Below are positions 45,414-57,375 of a stretch of 64,000 nucleotides of DNA, piece after piece (position 1 is the stretch's first letter; every line of letters starts with the position of its first letter). Below the pieces are notes generated by a model, which did not search any database, was not told the DNA's origin, and saw only the letters and a program-made list of their open reading frames with translations. This DNA is from Pisaster brevispinus (lineage: Eukaryota; Echinodermata; Asteroidea; Forcipulatida; Asteriidae). Position numbers and translations under genes: made by a program. The DNA lies in NCBI GenBank assembly GCA_023634235.1, contig JAMKCF010000013.1, positions 17,733,705 to 17,797,704 of the forward strand, in the 5' to 3' direction.

Positions 45414-46086
45414 CACTTTTAATTAGTTTTGTTTGCATTTTGATCGAATAAAACAGCAGCAGTAATAACAACGTATACACTAAAGGTCTGTTTACATTAT
45501 ACAAGACATTGTCAGAATACTTTTTCCCACTTTTGTATTGGTTAAAAATCTTCTTGGCATACATATTCTGTATGCTTAATTAAAGTCGTTGGTACATGTG
45601 GTTTTAAAGAATCACATGAGGACTAGTAGTGAGGGCGATGATGTCCTGTAAATGTGTAAAGAGGCCATTTTACAATGTGTATTATTAACATAACAAGCCT
45701 ACCTCAATATTCCAGAATTCTTAAGTTACAGACTTGAGGTTGCTTGATGCAGAGAGACGATGACGTAGTTGAGTTCATGGTTAAGACGAGACCCAAGTGT
45801 TCTCTTTAGCTGAGCTTGTTGTGTATCTCTCGTTAGAACTGAGGTGTTTAATTGTCAGATCATCTTGAATGTACTGCAATAAAAACCCAAAGATCAACAA
45901 CTTTTTATAGAATTTTTTTGTTTTCAGCAACTCTATCAACAACCTTCAACTCTAAGTGTAAGAGCGAAGACAGGGTAGGGGTGCTGATGAGGATCCAGAG
46001 GGAAAAGACAATATGTTAAGGTACGTGAGACACAGTTTGGATGAATGAGGGAGATGCGTATTGGTGTAATTGGAATGACAAAATAC

Positions 46087-46602
46087 ATGGTACTATGGCT
46101 GCGTTCGAGTAGCTTACACGTTAAAGTAAAACTTACACGAGAGCGTTCAATTAGCCATCACGTAATACTTGTATCTGCCCCGGTGTCAGCCACCACAGCT
46201 GTAGGTGTATCATACCAAGATGGCAGGGGACAAGTTGATTGCAACCCGAGTACACAAACTACAAATTAATACACTGATTTATCGTCTATGAAACAATTAT
46301 GGCAAATAGAAAGGAAATGCATTTCCTGAAAAACAAACAGTTGGTGAGAGTGTGCAAAGTATGAATGATATAATTAATTTGTGTCGTCACGGACATTGAC
46401 GTTTTCCAATTGAGCAGACGCAGATATGACAGAGCTGTCTGTTTTCACCTTTTTAAGACGCGCCGCTACGCAACAATCTTTGACCTTAATTTTCCCAGAG
46501 TGCCAAGTCCAAGTGAAAACACTGCGTTCGATTAGCCTCGTTTCATGGCTACCACGAGTGTAAACCCCTGGTACACACGGGGAAGCTAATCGAACACACC
46601 AT
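46087..46602. mobile_element. MITE with TGCGTTCGATTAGCT-type ends
   Basis: Left end ggctgcgttcgagtagctta and right end aagctaatcgaacacacc are inverted repeats. A second internal copy, ctgcgttcgattagcc at 46522, pairs with the right end over only ~80 bp. Either one 515-bp element or a smaller one nested in it. Confidence 0.55.
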
Positions 46603-46605
46603 ATG

Positions 46606-47395
46606 TCGGGGGAGGATCCAGAGTGACAGCAAAGTGGGGTGCAATTGGAATTGGTACAGTCAGGCACTAGAAGGGGTAAAATTTTATGGGAGGATCCAGA
46701 TTGATAGAAAAGTGGGGTGCAATTGGAATTGATACAGTCAGGCACTAGAAGGGGTATCATGTTATGGGAGGATCCAGAGTGACAGTAAAGTGGGGTGCAT
46801 GTTTGGGATTAAAACAGTACGGCAATCTGGCAGGGGTAACATGTTGGGGGAGGGTCCAGAGGGACAGCAAAATGGGGTGCAATTGGAATTGATACAGTAA
46901 GGCAATAGAAGGGGTATCATGTTGGGGGAGGATCCAGAGTGACAGCAAAGTGGGATGCATGTTTGTGATTGAAACAGTATGGCACTAGAAGGGGTAAGAT
47001 TTTATGGGAGGATCCAGAGCGACAGAAAAGTGAGGTTCAATTCGAAATGATACAGTACAAGGCTAAAGAAGGGTTAACATGTAGGGGGAGGATCCAGAGT
47101 GACAGTAAAAAGGAATGCATGTTTGGGAATAAAAAAGTATGGCAATCCAAAAGGTGCAACATGTTGGGGGAGGGTCCAGAGGGACAGCAAAGTGGGAGGC
47201 AATTTGAATTGATAAGTAAGGCAATAAAAGGGTTAACATGTTGGGGAGGATCCAGAGGGACAGCAAAGTAGGATGCAATTAGAATTGTTACAGCAAGGCA
47301 ATAGTGGGTAACATGTTGGGGAGGATCCAGAGTGATATCAAAGTGGGGTGCATGATTTGGATTGATCCTATAAATTTGGTGTAAACAGGCCCTTT
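46606..47395. repeat. ~78-bp minisatellite, array 1
   Basis: About ten units of ggatccagagtgacagaaaa then gtggggtgcatgtttgggat then tgaaacagtatggcactaga then aggggtaacatgttggggga. Full units are near 78 bp, or 26 codons, so frames often stay open. The minus frame shows a repeated SLWILP/HPTLLSLW motif. Frames break often between units, so no protein is proposed. Confidence 0.85.
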
Positions 47396-47699
47396 TACAA
47401 TGTTTTTTATTAACAAAACAATTTTACCTCAAATAGAGATGGTGACGTAGAACTTTGAATTCATGGTTAAGATGGAAGCCAAGTGATCTCTTCAGCTGAG
47501 TTTGTGCATCTCTCATTAGAAAGGATGTGATTAATTGTCAGATCATCTTGAATGTACTGCAATAAAAACCCAAAGAAGATGTATGCATACAATTACTCCA
47601 GCCAAGGATCAACAATTTTTGTAACAGTCTTTGGGCTGTGATGAATCTTCAAAACTACATCATGCATGTCCTGCTTTCAAAAAGTGTATCTACATGTAC

Positions 47700-48725
47700 A
47701 GTATGGCACTAGAAGGGGTAACATGTTGGGGGAGGATCCAGAGTGACAGCAAAGTGGGATGCAATTTCAATTTATACAGTAAGGCAATAGAAGGGGTAAA
47801 ATGTTGAAGAGGATCAGTGTGAATGCATGTTTGGAATTGAAATAGAATGGCCAAAAGAAGGGGTAACAGGCCGGGGGAGGATCCAGAGTGACAGCAAAGT
47901 GGGGTGCGATTGGAATTGATATACAGTCAGGCACTAGAAGGGGTAACATGTTATGGGAGGATCCAGAGTGACAGAAAAGTGGGATGCATGTTTGGGATTG
48001 AAACAGTATGGCACTAGAGGGGGTAACATTTTATGGGAGGATCCAGATTGATAGAAAAGTGGGGTGCAATTGGAATTGATACAGTTCAAGGCTAAAGAAG
48101 GGGTTACATGTAGGGGAGGATCCAGAGTGACAGAAAAGTGGGGTGCATATTTGGGATTAAAACAGTACGGCAATCTGGCAGGTGCAACATGTCGGGGGAG
48201 GGGCCAGAGGGACAGCAAAGTGGGATGCAATTGGAATTGTTACAGTAAGGCAAATAGAAGGGGTAAGATGTTGGGGGAGGATCCAGAGTGACAGAAAAGT
48301 GGGATGCATGTTTGGGATTGAAACAGTATGGCACTGGAGGGGTATCATTTTATGGGAGAATCCTGAGTAACAGAAAAGTGGGGTGCAATTGGAATTAATA
48401 CAGTTCAAGGCTAAAGAAGGGGTTACATGTAGGGGGAGGATCCAGAGTGACAGAAAAGTGGGGTGCATATTTGGATTAAAACAGTAGGGCAATCTGGCAG
48501 GGGTAACATGTTGGGGGAGGGTCCAGAGGGACAGCAAAGTGGGATGCTTGTTTGGGATTGAAATAGTACGGCAATCCGGGAAGGGTGTCATGTCGGGGGA
48601 GGGGCCAGAGGGACAGCAAAGTGGGATGCAATTGGAATTGTTACAGTAAGGCAATAGAAGGGGTAAGATGTTGGGGGAGGATCCTAAGTGACAGAAAAGT
48701 GGGGTGCATGTTTGGGATTGATCCT
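47700..48725. repeat. ~78-bp minisatellite, array 2
   Basis: About 13 units of the same family. The longest run of open minus frame is 165 codons (48654-48157), made only of repeat units. Several units share variants with array 3, as expected for block duplication. Confidence 0.85.
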
Positions 48726-49084
48726 ATAAATTTGGTGTAAACAGGCCCTTTTACAAAGTTTAGTATAACATTTTAACAATTTTACCTCAATACTCCAGAA
48801 TTCTTTAAGATACAGATTTGAGGTTGCTTGATTCAGAGAGATGATGATGTAGAACTTTGAAGTCATGGTTAAGATGGAAGCCAAGTGATCTCTTTAGCTG
48901 AGTTTGTGCATCTCTCATTAGAAAGGATGTGATTAATTGTCAGATCATCTTGAATGTACTGCAATAAAAACCCAAAGAAGATGTATGCATACAATTACTC
49001 CAGCCAAGGATCAACAATTTTTGTAACAGTCTTTGGGCTGTGATGAATCTTCAAAACTACATCATGCGTGTCCTGCTTTCAAAA

Positions 49085-50435
49085 TGGCACTAGAAGGGGT
49101 AACATGTAAGGGGAGGATCCAGAGTGACAGCAAAGTGGGATGCAATTGCAATTTATACAGTAATGCAATAGAAGGAAAAAGTTGAAGAGGATCAGTGTGA
49201 ATGCATGTTTGGAATTGAAATAGTATGGCCAATAGAAGGGGTAACATGTCGGGGGAGGATCCAGAGTGACAGCAAAGTGGGGTGCAATTGGAATTGGTAC
49301 ATTGTACAGTCAGGCACTAGAAGGGGGTAACATTTTATGGGAGGATCCAGAGTGACAGCAAAGTGGGATGCATGTTTGGGATTGAAACAGTATGGCACTT
49401 GAAGGGGTAACATTTTATGGGAGGATCCAGATTGATAGAAAAGTGGGGTGCAATTGGAATTGATACAGTCAGGCACTAGAAGGGGTAAGATTTTATGGGA
49501 GGATCCAGAGTGACAGAAAAGTGGGATGCATGTTTGGGATTAAAACAGTATGGCACTAGAAGGGGTATCATTTTATGGGAGGATCCAGAGTGACAGAAAA
49601 GTGGGGTGCATGTTTGGGATAAAAAAACAGTATGGCAATCCGAAAGGGGTACATGTTGGGGGAGGGTCCAGAGGGACAGCAAAATGGGGTGTAATTGGAA
49701 TTTATACAGTAAGGCAATCTGTCAGGGGTAACATGTTGGGGGAGGGTCCAGAGTGACAGCAAAGTGGGATGCATGTTTGTGATTGAAACAGTATGGCACT
49801 AGAAGGGGTAAGATTTTATGGGAGGATCCAGAGTGACAGAAAAGTGGGGTTCAATTCGAAATGATACAGTACAAGGCTAAAGAAGGGTTAACATATAGGG
49901 GGAGGATCCAGAGTGACAGTAAAAAAGGATGCATGTTTGGGAATAAAACAGTTTGGCAATCCAAAAGGGATATTATTTTCGGAGAGGGTCCAAAGGGACA
50001 GTAAAGTGGGATGCAATTTGAATTGATAAGTAAGGCAATAAAAGGGTTAACATGTTGGGGGAGGATCAGAGTGACTTACAAAGTGGGATGCCAATGGAAT
50101 TGATCCACAGTATTAAGGCAAAAGAAGGGCTATCATTTTATAGGAGGATCCAGAGTGACAGAAAAGTGGGGTGCATGTTTGGGATTAAAACAGTATGGCA
50201 ATCCGGCAGGGGTAACATGTTGGGGGAGGGTCCAGAGGGACAGCAAAGTGGGAAGCAATTGGATTTGTTACAGTAAGGCAATAGAAGGGGTAACATGTTG
50301 GGGGAGGGTCCAGAGGGACAGCAAAGTAGGATGCAATTAGAATTGTTACAGCAAGGCAATAGAAGGGGTAACATGTTGGGGAGGATCCAGAGTGATATCA
50401 AAGTGGGGTGCATGATTTGGATTGATCCTATAAAT
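49085..50435. repeat. ~78-bp minisatellite, array 3
   Basis: About 17 units. The last units and the flanking module match the end of array 1 and its module almost base for base, which shows a recent ~3-kb duplication. Confidence 0.85.
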
Positions 50436-50744
50436 TTGGTGTAAACAGGCCCTTTTACAATGTTTTTTATTAACAAAACAATTTTACCTCAAATAGAGAT
50501 GGTGACGTAGAACTTTGAAGTCATGGTTAAGATGGAAGCCAAGTGATCTCTTCAGCTGAGTTTGTGCATCTCTCATTAGAAAGGATGTGATTAATTGTCA
50601 GATCATCTTGAATGTACTGCAATAAAAACCCAAAGAAGATGTATGCATACAATTACTCCAGCCAAGGATCAACAATTTTTGTACAGTCTTTGGCTGTGAT
50701 GAACCTTCAAAACTACATCATGCGTGTCCTGCTTTCAAAAAGTG

Positions 50745-50900
50745 TAATACAGTTTGGCACTAGAAGGGGTAACATGTTGGGGGAGGATCCAGTGTAACAA
50801 CAAAGTTGGATGAATGTTTGGGATTCATACAGTATGGCACAAGAAGGGGTTGGGGGAAGACCCAGACTAACAACAAAGTTGGATGCAAAACGGGTAAAAT
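50745..50900. repeat. ~78-bp minisatellite, remnant array 4
   Basis: Two to three degenerate units (aggatccagtgtaacaacaa, agacccagactaacaacaaa). These appear to be the older edge of the expansion. A weaker echo lies at 51180-51260. Confidence 0.7.
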
Positions 50901-52400
50901 TTTTTTATAACTGTCTTTGGGCTGTGATGAATCTTCACAACCACATCAGGCATGTCCTGCTTTCCGCAACTTTATCTACAACTTCAACCTAAAAAACTAA
51001 GTGTACGAACAGGAGACCGGGTAGGGGTGCTGATCAGTAGGAAGAGGGATACAGTAGATACTGATAGGATCTAGAGGGAAAAGACAACATGTCAAGATGG
51101 CAGATTTATGAGATACAGTTTGGATGAATGGGGGAGATATATTGGTGTAAAGTGGATTGACAAAGTACATGACAATGGAGTAACATGTTGAGGGATGATC
51201 CTTACATCAAAGTGAGGTGAATGGTTGGGATTGACATAGAATGGCACTAAAAAGGGTACGAAATTCCAATAACTACTTGTAGGGCCTTTATTTGCAGTGA
51301 AAATAACTGTCCAGTTGAAATGGTTTGCAAGATTTGTTTACTGCCAGGTACAATATCAAAAATTGACAGTGTTTTTTGTAATGTTTAGCATAGTTGTTAA
51401 AGGCCTTTTGCCATAAATCCATTGTTTCACAGGAACTCCCATAGATTAGACTTATCCATCACTCTCACCTGCTGATGGCATAATGGATAGCGACTATTTA
51501 AATTAATGTGAATGATGACTGTGTATAGTCAGAATGTCTTGTATTGTGTGCCATTTGGCATTTCATTCCGTAGCGATGGGCTTGTTGTGGTGGTTGAACT
51601 TGATGTGGAACTGGTCAAAAACACTGACTGAGTTTGCACAGCCTACAGGGTTGGGACTACTAAACCAGTCAAGACTAGAGTTACACAATATACACACAAT
51701 CATCACTGTCACTCTGTTAGCAGTATCACCTCGCTCGATCTATAATCTGGACTGTCTACGATTCGAGGGAATGTGACTGTTTGTTTGTGGCACAACAACA
51801 AGCAGCCAGAGACATAGAACTATTTCAAAGAAAGTAAACACCACAAGCAGCAACGAATACGTACTACCATACTACGTATATGACATGTCTAACTCCCTCA
51901 GAATCTGTCAATGTCAGACACTCTGTCTGTCTCTCTCCGCTGTGTGTGGAGACGGGAGGGATGGCGGATGTGTTGTAAACAAAACACTACTTTGGTTTGA
52001 CTTTTATTTACAGTCTAGTTTAGTACGGACTACAGTCAAAACAAAACTAACTTGTTGCCAAAAGTTTTCTTTTTTAGACATCTTTAACACATAGATGATA
52101 CACGTCAAATGACCTATCAACCCTTTCCTTAGATTACAATGTAACAAACTGAAAATAAAAATCCGTACTTACCAGATCGAGCTTACATTTCAATTTGAAG
52201 ACACACACACAACACGTCGTACGATGCAGACGACAGCTCAATGTTTGTTATTATTTTGCAATGCGTTCTGGGTACTCACTACGCATGTGCAGCATAAAAT
52301 GATGCAAGTGAGGGGGCACTCAACCTCGTTCCTAGGGGTGATCGATCTCGCCATTTTTTCCCAGCATGCCTTGCTCGAGAGGTATCGATACGGCGCGCTG

Positions 52401-52700
52401 CCCATGGTAGCGAGGCTGGGGGGGGGGGGGCGCTTGTCTAGCCCGAACATTGATCGCCATTAATATTAATGGAGATTAATGAGCCCGAACATCTGGCGTC
52501 ACACTTCGAGGCTCGTGAATAACGCCAGATACCTGCTAGACCGGATGTTGGCAGATGTACCTTTGACCTCGCATCCCATTCACACGGACGACAGAACAAC
52601 ATTACATACACTTCATGTCTGTCCAATAAAAGCACCGGATTAATAGACCGGTGCCTGTCCTTATCCTTGCAGATAAGGACAGGGAAACAGTCTAGCAAGA
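52401..52700. repeat. Palindrome-rich block
   Basis: Holds a perfect 12-bp-arm hairpin at 52654-52683 (cctgtccttatc, loop cttgca, gataaggacagg), a tctggcgt...acgccaga pair at about 52494-52531, and a G11 run near 52420. It looks like ends of degraded foldback elements. Confidence 0.5.
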
Positions 52701-52979
52701 GCACCGTTTAACTCGTATAGCACCCTCAATTGTTTAAAAAGCATCTCCATGTGTTTTGCACACGGGCGAAAATGCGCAATAAATGACGTAATTGTGACGT
52801 CGTTCCACATTTTATGCCGAAAAGCACATCTACAGTATCTCAGAAGTCTAAAACTGAAACAAGTTTGACGATCGGGGGTATACTTTTTGAGATAGGATGC
52901 TAATTAGATTGGCTAATTAAATATTCACCTCGCTGTAAAGTGGCTAATTAATCAAGAATTTTAATATTTTTTACATTTA

Positions 52980-53076
52980 GAGTATAGCTGTTCTGACTGT
53001 AGGTCGGAACAGCTAAAAATAATAAAAATCTCGACGAAAACAATACCTGTTCCGACTGTATGTCGGAACAGCTAAT
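52980..53076. mobile_element. Two adjacent terminal hairpins, GCTGTTCCGAC type
   Basis: agctgttctgactgtaggtc then ggaacagct, and 30 bp later acctgttccgactgtatgtc then ggaacagct. Each is a hairpin of about 10-bp arms. The linking atctcgacgaaaacaatacc and the hairpin-at-end design parallel the right end of the element at 31245-32696. Probably a truncated element end. Confidence 0.5.
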
Positions 53077-54753
53077 TATAAAGTACTGAAGTACAAGCAA
53101 GTATTACCCATTCAGTTCACTTCACTGATTTACAAATGCACAATTGTTCACAACATCATCGTTTATTACAAACAAATTCCACACATTAAATTTACAGGTT
53201 TACTTTCATGCTTGTCAAAACTTGTTCTTTAAATAAGTATTTTATTATCAATTCTAACATTGCTAACTCATTGTAAAGTTCCATTTAGAAGCTCACTTAT
53301 ATTTCTGTATAAAATGGTCAAGGTCAATAACATATAGCTCGCTAAATCCCTTTAGAAATTAACGGGTGCATTATTTCGACAGCAAATAATTATGAATTCG
53401 GAAAAGGGGACTCGATATGGGCATAAAACCCATATAAATTTGTTTATTATTTATTCATTTGTTTACACATTTTTTCTTCTCTTTTTCCACCAAAACATTA
53501 TGGTCACTGATTTTTCATGAACTTTTAAGAAAGCTATATAATGTATTGTGTATTTTTTGCTGTTGTTTTTTTTACATTAAAAGCTACTGGATTTATGTTA
53601 TTTACCACCCCAACAAAAAAAAACCTCGTTTTTTCCCTTGTAGAATTTCCACCAATCACAGAAAGGGAAAAAAACAATACAACAATACATTATTAATAAA
53701 ATCAAGAGGTTGAAGCCTCCTTATGATAAAAGTTACAGATAAAATTTAAATACACTACAATAATAACAACTCTAATAAATACAATTAAACAATTTCGATC
53801 AATTATCGAGCTCTCTTGTAATTAATGTTTGTACATTTTGAACAGTTAGAACCGAAGAGTACTATGAGATCTGCATCTGAACTGAAAACCCGCAGTTTTG
53901 TAATGGTCAATAGAGCTTCCCGTTTTTTAAATTGTGTATTTATATTAATTAAAATCCTTCTTCTACATGTTATTGTTCACAAGTAGGCTAAAATAATTAT
54001 TGTCACACTGCATTCAAAAAGTTTGAACAAAGGTTAATAAACCAACGTTTTATAAGTTGAACCACAAATAGTTTGTAATACATGAGTGGAAAAACAAGCG
54101 CGCCCTCTCTCATTGAAATAGAGTACTCGTTGGAAGCCAGGAATGGTAAAAATACACGATTACAAAAGATGAAATAAACATTAATTGAGAAAGACCTTGT
54201 TCCAGACAAGTGCATCAGAATACTGGAGAATGTACCATAATGATCATCCATGATTATCATACCCAAGTCAGCACTTAATTCATTCCTTAAACCATGTCCA
54301 CTCCCTTGGGAGTTTTTCAAAAGATGCTTTCCTTCCATGTTCGTATTACATTAAGCTAAATCATCACGAGAATAACTCATCTTGCGCCAAGTTGCGCCCA
54401 CATGAAGAGAATAGAAAAAAGTGTCTTGCTCGTCGAAACAAAATGGCCGGGAATAGAGCCCACTGGCTAATGACTCATCATCTACCAGAACTTGATTACC
54501 AACTGGGTGCATGAGACAATCCACCCTTTCATAGGACCTTGATGCCAATCCGAGCAAGGATCACACTAGTCTTTGTCGAATGCGTTACTCCTCTCATGCG
54601 GCATTCCAAGATTGATGGGCAATGTTTGTTTTGTTTTTTTACTGAAAACGGTCCGTGGTGATGATAGCAGATTGTCTTGAAATATAGCGCCCTCTTTCGG
54701 TAGTGGTGGAAAGTAACAAGAGCGTCTCGACCCCAGACTGAAAGGAGACTTTA

Positions 54754-57375
54754 TTATCTTCTGGTGGTATTAGTGGTCAATGTTGCAATCCGGGTGTTAT
54801 ATCCACTACCAAAGGACTGCATGTGGCCCCGTCTCTTCCTAACCCCCCTCTGGTTCCGACAGTTCCGGCATGCCGTGACGAACCCTTCTCTAAAACTCTT
54901 TGACATGAAGGCATAGATGAAGGGGTTAATGCAACTGTTGCCGTAGGCCAATAGGTGAAGGATTAGGCTGATCTTCCAGGCGGCGGTCATGTATTTGTGG
55001 ATCTTGATCAAGTTAGCTCTGAGGAGCAGTGCGTAGCAGAACAGCGGTCCCCAGCAGAGAATGAAGACCACTACAACCAAGATGAGCATTGTAACAATGC
55101 GCTACAACCAGAAAGAAAATGGTTATACGGGGTTTATTATTGGATGCAAGAAAGAACAAGGGGTCAATGGTTGACAGGCACAAAGTGTAAAACTTTGTGG
55201 AAAACATTTATATTAATAAACCAATGAGGAAGCGCAACTTCATCTGACACTTGCTCTGACAAACGATGATGTTGATATTTACCTTAATGCTATCGTCTTC
55301 GGGGTCATGTTTTTGCCTACGGTGACCTTTACGACCTTCCTTGGATTTTCTCTCAACCCCTTCCTCTGATGTTGACCCCTCCACCCCACAGCTGGTTCCC
55401 ACGGTACCCCCCTCTCCTTGATCTGCCCGGCACACGGGCATGTTCACCACAGAGAGCGGCCTCATGTGTTTGGTAATCCGCTTGCTCGAGTACAGCCTGA
55501 AAACGATGAGGGTGTAGCAAATACCCAGAGCAAGCGTAGGAAACCCAAATAGGATGACTGTGACGTAGATTGTGTAGCCAAGGGCGGCTTCGCCAGTGGG
55601 CCAGGCATCGTTACACGTTGTCCACTCGTCCCCAGCGATGCTTAAGTCTGTTGTTGTCTGCCAGTGATGTAGATAAAGTGTGAAATGGAATTAAGGCGAA
55701 GGATTGGTAAGAAATACAAAGAACAAGATATAAACATGCTGTTATAGAAATCTGAAATTATGCCCCAAACTGAAAACTGCTTTTACAAGATAACAAAGTC
55801 AACTCAAACGCAAAAGTAAAGTAGATTGAACCTTAACCGTGCCGAAGAGAGTGTAAAATGTACCATAATGGCAGATAAGATGAATGCGTCTCCACGAGGA
55901 AACACCCAAAAACTAAAATTAACGAGGACAACCTTAAGAAAGGTTAATTAGGACACACAGTGGAAGTATGAGTAAAGGATTACATTTTTCTACTTCTGAC
56001 TGGGAAATACTAAATAAATCTTAATTGGCACACAGTTTAGATATTTCTCTTTGCAGGACTGGTGCATTCAGACAATATTGGGCTTAATTTCCAGCTAGGA
56101 ATATTCATTACTTTAGTCAATGCTCCCTTGATATTAAATTCTGCAGGTGCTGAGCGTGTGTGAGTGTGTTTTTGTAATAATAAGACCGTGTATTAAGCAG
56201 CTTACATACCTGAGAGACGTATCTCAATTTGGTTGTCAGATGAGTTGGAGGGGGGGGGGGTAAAGTACTTAATGTCATTCCTCGACAACAGTGCTCTCAG
56301 CGATTCATACAGATTAAAGAGATGTAGGGGACACATGCGTGGTCTAACAGCTCATCAAAAAAAATGATCGTTTGTATGTTTATTTGTTGTTGTTGTTGTT
56401 GTTGGGTTTTGTTTTTTGTTTTTTTTAAACCAGCGGTCCGCAAACTTTAGGCCGGCGATCCAACGACTATTACAGGCACTTGTACTGCGATCTACCCGCC
56501 GATCGCCGGCCGATTGGATTTCTTGCTTGAAGTATCATAAATACAGGCAAATCTTAACGTGAGGAAAATATTTATTTAACTTGATTTCCTCAAATACATA
56601 TTAATTTATGAGTAATTACAGTTTCTAGACATCTATAGTTCCGGCATGCGCCAAAGGTTCAATGCACCATATTGTTCGTGAAAGCACAATGATATTTGCC
56701 TCTCGAAAGAAATGAAATATGAGATTGACTTTTGGTAACAGATGGTTCGACGGAGTTAACATTCAACTGAGCTACAGTAGTTGTTTCCACTTCATTCTTA
56801 CTTCTCTCTCAAATTGACATGTTTTTATATTTGCAAGACGTCTGGATGGCTGGAAACTGTTCTTCTTGACCCTTTTAACATTTATTTGTTTAAATAATAC
56901 CCTTTTTAGAATGGTAAGTCCAATTTGTGGGCCAATTTTATCGAAATTTGTATTTTAAACTTTCTTGACCTGTTGTATTATAGATTCGTGAATATTTTAA
57001 GATTTCATTTAATTTAGTGCACACAAGCACAACCAGCTGCAAAAGGTAGTGGTATTGATCGTCATTTAAAAATTAATAAATACATATTGTCGAGAACCCG
57101 ACATTATCTCACGTCCACCAGCCATGCACAAACATTGTTGCATTTTACATGTGTTATCATGAACTCCTTCAGCATACGAACGTTTTGTATGTTTTTCGTT
57201 ATGAAATCAAAATTCGTTCAGAGGAATTATTCCTGAAAAAGCGTTTGTTACCTTTGAGAAAAGACTTGGTGTGCAAGCGAGGAAGGACCAAATCCAGATG
57301 ATGACTACCGCCTTCCTGGTACGACCCATCGTTATCACTGATTTGGTCTCCAGTGGAAAGAGTACGGCATAACAC
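54754..57375 (-). CDS. Class A (rhodopsin-like) peptide GPCR, 3' part
   Basis: Seven-transmembrane receptor, coding exons 57375-57252, 55657-55283 and 55101-54754, joined in phase. The first exon starts inside the DRY region, with the Arg codon split and Tyr replaced: (x)RCYAVLFPLETKSVITMGRT, then TM4 KAVVIIWIWSFLACTPSLF. Next come ECL2 with its conserved Cys (EWTTCNDAWPTGEAALGYT), TM5 IYVTVILFGFPTLALGICYT, and a long hydrophilic ICL3 of about 75 residues. TM6 is VTMLILVVVVFILCWGPLFC with CWGP for CWxP. TM7 AYGNSCINPFIYAFMSKSF has NPxxY as NPFIY. A Cys-rich, basic tail follows, with possible palmitoylation at CRNCRN. The residues fit neuropeptide receptors of the beta group; the ligand cannot be named. 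TM1-TM3 exons are not found up to the N gap, so the gene is incomplete here. Confidence 0.85.
56383..56404 (+). repeat. TTG microsatellite
   Basis: About seven ttg units in the GPCR intron. Confidence 0.8.
56432..56640. mobile_element. Possible hAT-type element end
   Basis: ccagcggtccgcaaacttta then ggccggcgatcc resembles hAT terminal ends of the CAGNGGTNNNCAAACTTT type (family knowledge). No matching right end was found nearby. In the GPCR intron. Confidence 0.3.

Larger units (their letters stand above)
45703..52173 (-). ncRNA. Spliced-looking minus-strand locus with a fourfold exon-like module
   Basis: A 5' exon candidate ends at donor CTG then gtaagtacgg at 52173 (minus). To the left, four modules each carry acceptor tttttattgcag, then TACATTCAAGATGATCTGAC, and a donor GAG then gtaaaatt or gtaggc: 50616-50488, 48958-48786, 47556-47428 and 45873-45703. 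Two are about 171-173 bp and two, with a shared ~44-bp deletion, 129 bp. All reading frames close quickly; the longest frame from the acceptor gives about 30 residues. So a long non-coding RNA or an untranslated leader is more likely than protein. The modules are separated by the minisatellite. Transcription itself is inferred only from splice sites. Confidence 0.35.

Noticed and set aside
45703..45873. Coding exon starting YIQDDLTIKH
   Set aside because: The frame closes at TAA after about 30 codons, and the other copies also close early, so a non-coding or leader exon is preferred.
48157..48654. 165-aa minus ORF as a repetitive protein gene
   Set aside because: Made only of minisatellite units, with frames breaking between units and no start context or conserved core.
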